Part shown: piece after piece, positions 37,901 to 48,789 of the stretch
Layout: the number at the start of each line of letters is the position of its first letter
How positions within the stretch are numbered: the stretch's first letter is position 1
DNA from: Branchiostoma belcheri
Lineage: Eukaryota > Chordata > Leptocardii > Amphioxiformes > Branchiostomatidae
DNA: 64,000 bases
Direction of reading: 5' to 3'
Assembly (NCBI RefSeq): GCF_001625305.1
Contig: NW_017803898.1
Coordinates: forward strand, 1,544,003 to 1,608,002
Made by a program: the position numbers and the translations under genes
Notes under the pieces: generated by a model
The model's database searches: none
What the model was told of the DNA's origin: nothing
Seen by the model: only the letters and a program-made list of their open reading frames with translations

Positions 37901-39755
37901 AAAAGGAAACTGAAAGGAATTCTAATGACAGGTGTTCAAAAACTCGTATTTCCCAAGAACTATCGTAGACTGGAACTTATTGCCACCAAGCACAGTAGGG
38001 GCATCATCACTGGATAGCTTTAAACAAATCCTGCAATTAAATGTGCAAAGATTGAGTGTAACAAGTCGTTCGGTGTGATATAGCCAGCTGCCGCCGCGCC
38101 GCGTGCCTGCGAAGTTGGTGTGTTACGCCAAAGGGCGATCATACCGGCTATACAGATACAGATAAAGACTGAGGTAAATTCCTATCAAATTTAACTGGCA
38201 TGGGTTTTATTTTATTAGATTGCTTATTTATTGCATTAATGTATACATACATACATACATACATTCATGCAGTTGTCAAATATTTATCAAAGAAGTAAGT
38301 CTACCTTATATTCCAGTCTTTCTTTTGTATCCAACACTTCAAGACCTGAAAATGTTGAAATATGATTATTTTCCCCATTCCACGTCTTGCTTGATTAAGT
38401 CATTGTTTTAATCAATAATGAGTTTTTTTCTCTTTGACAAATCAACAAAATCTTCTTACCTCGGATCGCAATGGTACCTTCCGGTGCGACTGTTAACCCT
38501 CTGACCGGGTAACTTAGTGGGACCGACCCTTTTACTATGTACAGTTTTTCTTGTGAAGACTCGAGTCTGGGTGATAAAATCAATGCAAAATCTTTTAGAT
38601 CTTATTTCAATCAATCAATCAATCAATCAAATAGTTTTATTCATAAAACAAGAACTTTGCAGCCATATGCTAAATTACATCTTATTGTACATTGACGTTC
38701 ATTAACATTTACATGAATATTAACATTAATATGGTTCATAAAGTCATTGATATACAGTGTATCTATGTTGGATTGTCAAACATATAGCACAATTTTGGTG
38801 TAATTTTGGGCCGATTATGGTGGTTTTCTATGACACTACAGTGAAAAGTTTGGTTTTTGTTTATCTTCGCTTTTGGACATGACATTGTCATGAAGTTTTG
38901 GGTTACAGATAACTTTTAGACCCTCTAGCAGCTTGTTTTGTAACTACAGGGACATTTTTGTTGAAGGCATGTTACCTTTTGTGGTACTTCTCGAGTTGCT
39001 TGACTCGGCGTCGGTTGAACGCGCTCCTTTCCTCGGTATCTATCGCTGCGTACATGCTGGACATGGATTTGGAGCAGTCACATGTGTGTTTCTGTCGCAG
39101 ACGACTGATGAAGAAAAACTGCTACATAGGTCATACAGTATTAATATTAACTTTGTATCGTTGTAATCTGTATAGCTTGGAAATGTAAGCACCCTCTATT
39201 GCCGTATAGTGCAGTTAAGTCTCCAATTTGAAAAAAAAGCTCCACAAACTATACTGCCCTGTTTATTCTTATTCAGACACATTCATGCATATGGTGACCA
39301 ACCCTTCCAACTTGCTACATACATACATACACCACAGATTGTTGCTACAGCGCCAGTTACCGTGGTTGCAGACGTCTGGTCCACGTCATTGACCTTATGT
39401 GTTTGGGGAATAATAACAATAATAATAATAGTAATAAGAAACAGAGCAAAAATAATATGTTTTCCTCAGCGAAGGTAAACATAGTTAAGTACCTCAGCGT
39501 TATATTTCTCCATGTGACCGTTCCTTTTCCTTGTATCGATGTAACCATTTCCCTGGTCCCCATGCTTTGTTGGTTCAAACTTTTTCCTGTGATTGAGTTT
39601 ATATACCGTGTAGAGGCGACGTGGTGCCATTGGTAGAAGAAAAGCAATGTCCCAAAACACACCACGACTAGGAGTCTACACATGATGTCTCTATTGTGTG
39701 CTAACTTGTGGCAAGTCCTGATCAAAATTTTACATGTGGTTGTAACGTGAAGCAT
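34951..39755 (-). CDS. B4GALNT: Beta-1,4-N-acetylgalactosaminyltransferase (B4GALNT1/2 family)
   Basis: Golgi type II enzyme that adds GalNAc in beta-1,4 linkage to galactose of glycolipids or glycoproteins. Nine exons join in frame: 39493-39755, 38976-39104, 38460-38566, 38305-38345, 37704-37887, 36879-37066, 36278-36418, 35715-35943 and 34951-35246, giving 525 residues (human family 530-570). A signal anchor lies at about 27-43 ([17 protein letters not shown]). The catalytic GT-A fold shows [40 protein letters not shown], the DXD motif in WVDDDFVF (326-328), VPGFPRC and [19 protein letters not shown]. The normal end [13 protein letters not shown] is followed by about 38 extra residues. The start may be Met1 or Met25. 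Whether it makes GM2/GD2-like or Sd(a)-like glycans cannot be told from sequence. Confidence 0.93.
35355..35530 (+). mobile_element. Dispersed MITE, GGTAACATTTGC family (3' part)
   Basis: Carries CTATAAAATTGCAACATGAT, ACACTAGTTACCATGG and CAGGTCATTGACC, the family's right half. It lies in a B4GALNT intron. Confidence 0.65.
35976..36241. mobile_element. Foldback element in a B4GALNT intron
   Basis: AAAGACAAAACTTTCCTTCC at the left is mirrored at the right end. Inner blocks (GGAATGAACCAGGGACTTA, TGACGTCAGAGA, GTGCCAGATA) also pair, with a loop near 36115-36150. Related to 57844-58023 through AATTTTCGG and CAACCTTGTTCACGGAATGG. Confidence 0.8.
37150..37440 (+). mobile_element. Dispersed MITE, GGTAACATTTGC family
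   Basis: AAAGGTAATATTTGCAACGC, GGTCTGCTCTGTTAATTC, ATAAAATTGCAACATTATG and CCAGTTACTATGGCGAC occur in order. It lies in a B4GALNT intron. Confidence 0.7.
37925..38170 (+). mobile_element. LINE 3'-end fragment
   Basis: Reads [20 protein letters not shown] then [12 protein letters not shown], the conserved C-terminus of a non-LTR ORF2. It is followed by the GCCAAAGGGCGATCATACCG block and an ACAGATACAGATA tail. It is the best-preserved copy of this tail family in the window. Confidence 0.75.
39240..39490 (+). mobile_element. Dispersed MITE abutting the B4GALNT exon 1 donor
   Basis: The family's right half (CAGTTACCGTGGTTGCAGAC, GGTCCACGTCATTGACCTT) ends in GAAGGTAAACATAGTTAAGT, directly beside the exon 1 5' splice site at 39491-39492. 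Insertion so close may have supplied intronic donor bases. Confidence 0.6.
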
Positions 39756-40603
39756 GCTGTAGATATGGCTTGTGCTTTACTGAAAAAATAATGAAAAAAG
39801 GGTTACTTTATTGCATATTCATGCCCCACATGGGCCAAATGCATGCACTAGGTTAGATACCTTAGGTACAAGGGATCCAAATAAAGTCGAAGGGTAGGAG
39901 GAACAAGTGTTACATTACTGTGATACGTCTATATCTACAGGATCTCGTCTCTCTTTTTGAAACATGTATGAACAAATTTACCTGGTTTTTCATTTACATC
40001 GTAGTGCTTGGACGTCATAATATGTTTGGACAATTCTTTCGATAAGTGCGCATATTTCTGTTCTTATTGTAAGGAACTTATAAAGGATTTCTGCAAGTAT
40101 CTGTATATAAGTTGGTATAAACGTACAACTCAGCTAAGGTGAGTTGCTATGATCAGGGCTTACCATGGACGTTCTATAGATAGAACGCACTAACAAAACT
40201 GGTTTGTCTACTGAGCGTCCCTCGCAATGAATGCGTGACGTCAACATACCATGACCTTTAAATGGGTGTTCTAAAGGTCCTTCACCACCTTTAGTTTATT
40301 GATGTTTAAGATATTCTAATTAATAGAATTAGACGTTCCAATTAATTGTGTATCTGTGTCAATATAATTGTAACATATAGCAAGGGTTCTAGTTGATATC
40401 TAAATTGTGAATGTCTAGCAGAATAAAATCTACAACTAGGGGATTTTGACGGTAACATGTCATTTTAGCCCCTCCCTCTTTTGTTCAATCGCTCAACACC
40501 CGTATAATCATTTAAAAAATCTAAAGTTAACTTCGGAATGAGTTAACTGAATAGTACAGAAATTGCAACGACAGGTGATCCACCTATCGTAGGCAATACG
40601 CCC
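39756..40603. other. Upstream region of B4GALNT
   Basis: No gene or ordered repeat recognised. The B4GALNT promoter should lie in the first few hundred bases, but I see no TATA box in a convincing position. Confidence 0.4.
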
Positions 40604-40793
40604 CAGCCTCTACCAGGCATCGAGAAGCGGCTGGAAAGAGTAGAAATTGGCCAAATAGAGAGAGGGAGTTGGTTCGCTCGAGAGTACATTCTGCCACACT
40701 CTCCAGCGGACCAACTCCCCTGGCATGTTATCTCTCTCTATTTGGCCAATTTTATACTCTTTCCACCCGCCTCTCGAAGCCTGGTAGAGGCTA
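40604..40793. mobile_element. Foldback element, GCCTCTACCAGGC family
   Basis: Left AGCCTCTACCAGGC and right GCCTGGTAGAGGCTA termini, with internal GGCCAAATAGAGAGAG and CTCTCTCTATTTGGCC pairing, and the GTTGGTTCGCT and AGCGGACCAACTCCC blocks around a central loop near 40690. Confidence 0.85.
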
Positions 40794-41470
40794 AATACAC
40801 CCCTAAACCTGGATCCAAACTTACCACAGTGACGGCAGTGTGGTAGGACAACAGTTACACACGTATGGACGTTTGCTTGACGTTCACATTCATATCGCTA
40901 GAGGACGCATAATACATTGTATGTGAAAGGCAAGGCAGATATATATGTACGTGCACATCATTTGGGGATCTAGAAAAGGCAGTTGTTTGCTGTGGGAGTG
41001 TATGAAATCTGTGTGAGTGTATGGAATCTGCATGGAATCTTTTCTACGGACAAATAAGCTTAAAGGCATCTAATGCAGTTTTTAGGGCTTGGAAACCCGA
41101 ATTTTCAATATCTTCTGTTCTTACACCTACAACTGTCTTCACTTCAGAAGGAAGAAGCTGAACCTGTACATATTACTAGTGCGTATGTAGTATACTATAG
41201 ATGTAGTAATATATCAGGCAGCATAAACATACAATAAACGTCATTCATTCATTCATCCATTCATCCATTCATTGAGTTATTCATTACTACTGCATTATGA
41301 TATCATAGATAGAGAGATTACCATATTGCAGGGCTTGGATTTCTCGGAAGCTATGTCGTGATGTGGTGCTATTAAAACCAGTCGTTATACGGCTATTCCG
41401 TATGGTTTATGATCCGTGAATAGTTCGCTCTACTTCCGCAGTACGTGACTTCTCTCCAAGCAGAGGTTTG

Positions 41471-42242
41471 TAATCTCCAAGCAGATCCTAGGGTGGCAAA
41501 AGACAGTACTTAGTAAAGTCAGTACGTTCCCCTTTTTACCGACATTTTAGCATTGGCCCCAGGTACACCTGCGCATTACTCACGCGTCTCCGCATCGGGA
41601 CCTGTAGTCTTAACCACAGTTTATTCTTAAGAAATTTAGCCCCTAGTGCTGCTTGTATCTGCGGGTCTCGTTGTGAGAGTGTCATACATTTTCTTTTACA
41701 CTGCCCTTTATATAATCAACAAAGAGTTACCCTACTCAGCAATCTCCAGAATGTGGTAGGCTTTGATTTTGATGTTTTCAATATGTCTGAACAATTGTTA
41801 TGTGATATTTTACTTAGAGGATTACCTGATTTATACTATGATACAAACTGTAATATCTTGCTAACCACTCAAACTTATATTGTTGATACCAAACGGTTTG
41901 TACTCGATTGATTTATCATATAGCCTACTAAACATTTCCTTGTACTATTTAACGACCCATCCCAACCATTTGCTGTTCTCTGTTTTTTGTTATGTATTGT
42001 AATTGTATTCTATGTTTGGTGGTGAGGCTAAAATTAGCAACAGCTAGAGTACCTCACCACCTTGTCTTGTATTGTCCTTGTTGAATTTGCAAATAAAAAA
42101 AAAAATAAAAAAAAGACAGTATCAAATCGGCCAGGCAGTATCAATTGGGCTTTGGTGGCACATTGGACCCTTTCTGGCCAATGGATACTACCAGGCCAAT
42201 TTGATACTCTCCTTTGCCACCCTATGATCTGCTTGGAGATTA
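41471..42242. mobile_element. TIR element (TAATCTCCAAGCAGATC) interrupted by a LINE
   Basis: Left TAATCTCCAAGCAGATCCTA then GGGTGGCAAAAG and right CTTTGCCACCCTATGATC then TGCTTGGAGATTA are matching termini. Without the LINE the element would be about 160 bases and partly palindromic (AGTATCAAATCGGCC, GGCCAATTTGATACT). It sits within an older CTCTCCAAGCAGAGGTTTG element whose ends lie at about 41453-41470 and 42243-42270. Confidence 0.8.
41509..42110 (+). mobile_element. LINE 3' end inserted with an 11-bp target duplication
   Basis: Flanked by AAAAGACAGTA at 41498-41508 and 42111-42121. A frame ending in TGA at about 41909 reads APSAACICGSRCESVIHFLL then HCPLYNQQR, the CxCG...E..HFLL.CPLY zinc-knuckle-like end of many LINE ORF2 proteins. 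A 3' UTR and an A-rich tail (AAATAAAAAAAAAAATAAAA) follow. It is strongly 5' truncated. Confidence 0.85.
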
Positions 42243-42269
42243 GAATTTTGGGCTTTGGCATATTTTAAT

Positions 42270-42470
42270 ATGTTTACCGAAGGCAAAAGGGTCAATGGTA
42301 ATGGTCTAGTGTTGGGTTACATCATGTTGCAATTTTATAGCAGGAGGGATTTATACTCCTGTCTGACCATATAAATGAATGTGTTTGAGTAAGAATTAAC
42401 AGAGCAGACCATATGCGAAGGTAAACATTATGCACTTGCCTTGCAAATGTTACCTTTCTAGTTCGTGACT
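42270..42470 (-). mobile_element. Dispersed MITE, GGTAACATTTGC family
   Basis: A minus-oriented copy: TGTTGGGTTACATCATGTTG, GTAAGAATTAACAGAGCAGA and TTGCAAATGTTACCTTTCTA. Nearly the same as 51305-51515. Confidence 0.75.
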
Positions 42471-42939
42471 GCATGTGCGTGGCATGACTTATGTTCTTGT
42501 CTGAACAGTGGCGCCACATAGCGGAGACAAAGGGACATGACAGGCAAGTCATAAATCAAACAATTCCCCGAGCGGACTGTTCGGGATTTCTGCGAAACCC
42601 TCATCATAATCTCGTGATTCAACGTTATTAACGTTATTAACGCCGAGCGGATATTGTAGATGAAGGTCTTTCTAGGAATAAGGCTATATGAGGCCACACA
42701 TAAACGATTGCTTGATTTACAGCATTGGGAATAAAACATGTAACACAAGAGCGATAAAAAATCCAGCTAATTTCTAAAGAGAAGATTTTGCTCAATAGAT
42801 TTCCTTTTTAGAGACATTTAGACAAATTAAGATTGACGTTTACTGTATACTGACAAAGGGAAATCGCACTCCACTCATATAGACAGAAAGCGCTTGATCT
42901 TCTTCTTATCTCGTTGATAGACTAAGTGTCGAGGAAACA

Positions 42940-43990
42940 GGTTGTACTAGTAATAGGTGCAGGTGGTCGGTCAGCATGAATTCGGGTTTGTAGCAGGTGC
43001 ATCCAAAGGAAAGAAGTTTCTTCTTTCCTCCCTGATACCACAGATTAACCAACACTTCATGTCACACATTCCTACAGTTGTAATCTAGATAACAACCCAC
43101 CTTAACATTTTAATGTTTCGAGGTGTAGAGGAATAGGGTTTTGAGATTATGCTTTTTTCTAATTTTCACGATGCTGTGTTATAGTTGACATCAATACGTT
43201 GCTTTTCATAGGTTTTTGCCTCTAGAAAATTAGGATACGTTCGGAAATGGCATTGACCGTTTCAAATGACAGTTTAGTAGACAGAAACATTATGCTTTTT
43301 AAAAAATTTTTCACGATGCTGTGTTAAAGCTGCCATCAATACGTTGCTTTTCATAGGTTTTTGCCTCTAAAAAATTAGGATACGTTCGGATATGGCATGT
43401 AGTTGTCTGCGATGTGGCATCGACCGTTTCAAATGACCGTTTACGAGACGGAAATACTGAGTTGTGAGTTACAGGTGGTCCGCCCGTCAGGTTCTTTCTA
43501 GAACTAGAAGCAGGTGCATCTAAGGGGAGGAAGTTTCTTCTTTCCTCGCTGATACCACAGCTCATTAACCAGCCCTTCATGTCACACATCCCTGTAGCTG
43601 TAGTCTAGATAACAACCCACCCCAACACCACAAGGTGTAGAGAACTAGGGTTTTGGAATCCGGCCCTTTTTCATTTTTCACAATGCTGTCTTATAGTTGC
43701 CACCGATAATGTGACGGGCATCAAAATGTTGCTTTTTGTACGTTTTATACGTTTTTGCTCCTGCAAATGTCAGCGATATGGCATATTTACGAAACGGAAA
43801 CACTTTAAGTTACTGTTACAGGTGGTCCGGCCGTCAGAGTGTTTCTAGAACTAGAAGCAGGTGTATCCAAGGAAGGAAGTTTCTTCTTTCCTCCCTGATA
43901 CCACAGCTCGTTAACTCACACATTCCTCCAGGCGTAATCTCGATAACAGGCCACCTCTGGTGGTCTCTCTCCGACCGGAAACTCCCAATT
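42940..43990. repeat. Tandem repeat, about three long units
   Basis: Blocks GTTTCTTCTTTCCTCCCTGA, ATACCACAG, CAGGTGGTC and GTCTAGATAACAACCCACC recur with starts near 42960, 43470 and 43820. An extra internal duplication of ATACGTTGCTTTTCATAGGT lies at about 43190 and 43340. No coding potential. Confidence 0.75.
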
Positions 43991-44133
43991 ATCCACAGTT
44001 TACAACCCATCGATCGTTACTGACTAACAGCCACTCTTGGCAGGTGCGTAAATGATCAACAAGACACTTAAACTCGCCCTTTTGTTGGTAAGCTGTGTAC
44101 TTAGGTGATTTCGTGCGTGTGAACGTGGGAAAA

Positions 44134-44345
44134 TGTTAGATAACTGCGTCAATGTGTCATGGGGACCGAGTAAAGTTTGGGTGGAGTGTGGCAACTTGGA
44201 AAGGTGACCACTTGGATGGGTTGGAATTCTATACACTTGTAATTTGTAGAGTGGTCAGTAGAAAGACTTTAATTTGTGTTAGATAACTGCGTCAATGTGT
44301 CATGGGGACCGAGTAAAGTTTGGGTGGAGTGTGGCAACTTGGAAA
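44134..44345. repeat. 145-bp direct duplication
   Basis: GTTAGATAACTGCGTCAATG through GTGGCAACTTGGAAA occurs at 44134-44202 and again at 44279-44345 with near identity. Confidence 0.85.
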
Positions 44346-44834
44346 ATACGAGAGGCCACCACTTGTACATGTAGGCACCACTGTGACATGTCGAGTGGTC
44401 AGTGGGCAACATGCAACAATGCGCTTGTTTAGAGCGTTGTTGTCACCACAAATGTAGAATAAGAATCAACTGAAAAAGTACTACTTAGTCTTTTGCTACG
44501 GAGGTTTTCTTAGTAAGCATGTCCTGAACACTGGATATCTGAAGTATGTATTACGACACTGAAACTGAAACGGCATTACTAAATCATTTAAAATCACCGC
44601 CATTTTTTTTCATTCCCTTTCTTTTTGTTAGGCCAGGGCATTCGGTAGAATTGTGAGAAGTGGCATAACATAATATATAACATAATATTTAGACATAGTT
44701 TTAGACATAGCCATAATTTTAGACAACTAGTTTTCATTATCTAGATTTTGAAGCTATTTTATACTCAATGTTTCAATGTTGTTTAATGTTTGTAACTTGC
44801 AATTAGCCTTCGGGCATGGATTTGCAATAAACTT

Positions 44835-45190
44835 CTATTGTTATATCTGTATCTGTATAGCCGGTATAACCGCCTTTCGGCGTAACACACCAGCTTCTGT
44901 ATCTGTATAGCCGGTATAACCGCCTTTCGGCGTAACACACCAGCTTCGCAGGCACGCGGCGCGGCGGCAGCTGGCTATATTACACCGATCGAGTTGTTCC
45001 ATCTAACCCTTGAACTTCTAGCTCTAGACATTGTTTAAAGCTATCTATTGACAGTGCCCCTACTGTACTTGGTGACAGTGAGTTCCACTCTGCGATAGTT
45101 CTAGGAAAGAATGCATTCTTGAACACCTCAATCCTTGGTTGATAACTCTGGTACTTGAATGCGTGGCTATTTCTTGTTCTCTTCTAGGCT
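44835..45190 (-). mobile_element. LINE 3'-end fragment with duplicated tail
   Basis: A minus-oriented copy of the LINE tail family. ATCTGTATAGCCGGTATAAC and the GCGTAACACACCAGCTT block are present twice in tandem at its 3' tip (44851-44946). The remnant of the ORF2 C-terminus extends to about 45190. From 45190 to 48789 no gene is recognised. Confidence 0.7.
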
Positions 45191-45801
45191 GGTATTAGGT
45201 ACTTAGTAGTTGGGACATCCACCAGTTTATAGCAGACTTCACTCACCTTCCCATGCTTTGGTTTCCCTTGAGGGCGATTTCGCAACATTTTTCTTTTCCT
45301 CAATCGATTCCTTTTGTTTGGTGGTGAAAGATCGTTTATTTACGGAAGAATTTCAAGTATTCGGAGACCGCGCGTCCAGGCCACTTCCACTGTTAGTGTT
45401 ACGTAACCCACGCCACCACCGGCGACACAGGCCTGGGGGTCCGCATGCCCTTTTCGGTAGAGCGTAATCGGTCATTTTATTTTCTACGTAGAGCGTTGAG
45501 CTTAAAATTCGCGATTTAATTCTACGTAATGCGTTGTAGCCACTTGGAATTTATCGTAAAGCGTATGAGCTACTGTAGCGTAATACGCAGCCGGCTCTCA
45601 AATTCAGCAATTCAGCGTAGAGCGTTGTCGGGACCCCCCCATGCAGGCCCTCATGCCTGGCGACGGCTCGCGACCTTCGGGTCAAAAGGTCACCTGAGGA
45701 ATGACGCAAACATGTACCCAATTACCCACCACTTGTCGCCGTATCCGGACCACCTTGTAGAGGAGAGATTCTTTGTAGAAAACCAATTAGTTGTAACGTG
45801 T

Positions 45802-45926
45802 TACTCTCCAAGCAGAGGTTTGGGATTTGAAAAAGATAAAATTTCATTCAACTGAGTCCCACTGGTAGCAAGTTGGGTTTTGGCTTATTTTTGGCGTGTA
45901 TTTAGGCTTTTTTTTTGTACTGGTAA
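45802..45926. mobile_element. Half copy of the CTCTCCAAGCAGAGG MITE
   Basis: Left terminus TACTCTCCAAGCAGAGGTTT, then GGGTTTTGGCTTATTTTTGG; the right arm is absent. Confidence 0.6.
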
Positions 45927-46633
45927 TTTGAAGGAAATTGTAGCTTTTTGAATAGCAATAAACCGCAATTATCACGGTAATTAAGTATGGGAACTACTGA
46001 TATCAGATTTACTTAAAATGTGTCACAAAGAAGCAATTAATGACGACTAGTGTAGCAGTGAAGCAAAATTACTCCCCCCCCTCCACTCTTTCCCCTTTCC
46101 ATTTTCTTCTACAGATCAGAAAGGTTTTAATAACATATTCAAAATTTCATTTCTTCAGAATTAGGAAAAGAAAATCAACTTTCAACAGCATACTAGTGAG
46201 CAACTAGTGTAGTCTGTTCAGGTTGTGCTCATTTTAAAGCAATCATTGCGAAACGCTGAGAGACAAGAATCCTGGACCCTACCCTGTGTCACCCTTATAT
46301 GTGCACTATCGAATGGCCAAAAGCACGTATTTTGTACAAGAGCATGTTTCAGGTCACTTTTGTATCGATCCTAAAATTTATTTCCCCAAAGGGGGGAGGG
46401 GGCGTCACAACATGAAGCGGCCAGCCGAAGGGCGGAGTGGTCCCCAAGTACAATAGTGGGCTTGACTTGAACCTGAACTTCAATGAATAAATTTGGAGAA
46501 CATCATCTTTGAAGGAAACTAGCCACAGGACATACGGAATGCACAGTGACGTTGGTAACACTTGGTCACAGCTCAAGTCTCCATATAAGGCGTTAGAAAG
46601 AATTGCCTAAGCAAGACAATTGCCATGTTCAAA

Positions 46634-47090
46634 TAGCCTCTACCAGGCTTCGGGAAGCGGCTGGATTGAGTAGAAATTGGCCAAATAGACAGATAACATG
46701 CCAGGGGAGTTGGTCCTAGCCAAGGATAGGCCTCTATCAGGCTTCAGAAGCGGCTGCAAAGAGTAGAAATTGACCAAAAAGACAGATAACATGCCAGGGA
46801 ATTTGGTCCACGCTAATAAGAGAAGAGTTTGACTTTCTTTGGATGCACAGTTATCTTTAGCATTCAGCTATTCTTCCAGTGGTAAATTCGGAGTTTGCCG
46901 CTACAGAACCTTTTTTAATAGCGCTGACAAACTTCCCTGGCATATCATCTTTCTATTTGGCCAATTTCTACTCTTTCCAGCCGCTTCTGAAGCCTATTGG
47001 AGGCTAGACTAACTCTCCAGGCATGTTATCTCTCTATTTGGCCAATTTCTACTCTTTCCAGCCGCTTCTGAAGCCTGGTAGAGGCTAATA
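46634..47090. mobile_element. Composite foldback, GCCTCTACCAGGC family
   Basis: Two direct copies on the left (46638-46805) face two copies on the right (46935-47090), each with the ATTGGCCAAATAGA/TCTATTTGGCCAAT and CATGCCAGGGGAGTTGG blocks. This gives a large inverted-repeat structure with a unique centre. Confidence 0.75.
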
Positions 47091-47792
47091 ATGTTCCAAT
47101 CGGTTTTGACCTTGAACGAAACAAGATGGCGGCTGATTGCATTCTATGAGTCAGGAGGGGGAGGGGGGCATCATCAGGTCACTAATTGGAGTCAGAATGG
47201 GGAGTTTAGTCATACAGACAGGGGTTTAAGAAGATTAAGGGGTATGTATGGGGGGACACAGATAATTAGCCCTCAAGATAGAGGGGGTGTTAGGGGGGTC
47301 TTTTATCATTCACTACTGGTAGAAAGTCTTAGATGATGGACATGTCTTTAGGGTAGGCTTCAAAGTTCAGAGGAGATGGTTTCAGAAAACTTAGCCAATT
47401 ATTCGCCCCCACCCCACACACCCACTCTTATTACGTTTAGATTTAGACTAAGATTTAACTTTACAATTAACAAGGGAAACGGGGAGTCTAACCTACTCCC
47501 ACGTTAAATGATCATGAAGTTTTTAACTAAAGAGTGCGATGACTAAAACTTTAGCATGGATAATGTATTTTAGGCCTCTTATATATCCATATGAAAAGAT
47601 TTTCCTGTGTCAAAATCTTTACCTACTACCCTTTGATTCAATGAAAAGAATATACAATGTTGCATTTTCTTCCTTTTTAGCCTGTTTAAGACATTTAATT
47701 CTTCGTGATGTTCATGAATATTTATCCTCATATTTATCCATCCTTTCTTCATGAAAAGACGAGGAAACGTCTAAGTCCTTGTAAAAAAACTC

Positions 47793-47798
47793 TTTATT
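47793..47798 (-). terminator. Candidate poly(A) signal AATAAA downstream of the cytokine-like gene
   Basis: The first clear minus-strand AATAAA downstream of the stop at 48790, which would imply a 3' UTR of about 1 kb. Tentative, because it lies in a small repeat-like stretch. Confidence 0.3.
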
Positions 47799-48789
47799 CA
47801 TTCAACTCTGGAGAATTACACACATTTTAACGATACTTTGGTTTTCAAATTCTTTGGTATAAATAAGTAAGGGGAATCTGATAAATAACAGTAATAAATA
47901 GCATTGAAAAAAGACAAACTTGCGATCAAAATCGCGTGATAAATTAAATATCAGAAGTATAACTGAATGAAAAGTACGGTATAACCTTATGGATAAAATA
48001 AATTAAAAAACACACACAAAATAAATAAGCTTAACCGTAAACCTACCACAAAACCGCTATCTTATGTACAATTCATCTAGTGTATAGTTAAGAAATTTTA
48101 TAGATATCTATCTTCGTTTAAATATTGATATTTTCTTAATATTCTCTGGCACAATACGTTGGTAGCACCCAGGATACATTGTGTTTTCCATATAAGATTT
48201 TGCTATAGCTAAATGTGTTTTATGATACACAATAAATACTATGTCATGCCGACATAAATATATTGCACACGCACATACACATCAGGACCTAACTAGCAGC
48301 ATTTAAAAACAGCGTGTGTCGGAATCACTATGCAACAAACTTCGCATATTTCATGAGAAGTATAAAAAATATACAAAACTCCGTATGAAACCCTTAATTT
48401 AACAGTATCAAAATACAGTACACTACCGATCGCTCTTGGAAACTGGTCATATAGATATAAGGAACGGTTGCCCGGCAACCAGGGGTCAAAGTTCAAACAC
48501 AATGTCGCGTGAGAGAGAAGCAGGTGGTGATGGCCGCCATCTTGGATTACGTCACAGATGATGCGGCTTGGAACAGACTAATAAAAGTTATTACCTGCGA
48601 ATGAAATTACTGCTTATACTACCCGCTTGGAAAAAATACTCTACAGTTTCTTTCTCTTTAAGTTTTTTTTCACATTGGCACGGGGTTCAATTCAATCAAA
48701 AAATGGTCTGTTTCTTCTTCTTCTTCCTTGGCAAGTTCGATCTGACGACGTCATCAGAAACGCGAAGCTGTGCTCACGAGTTGGCGACG

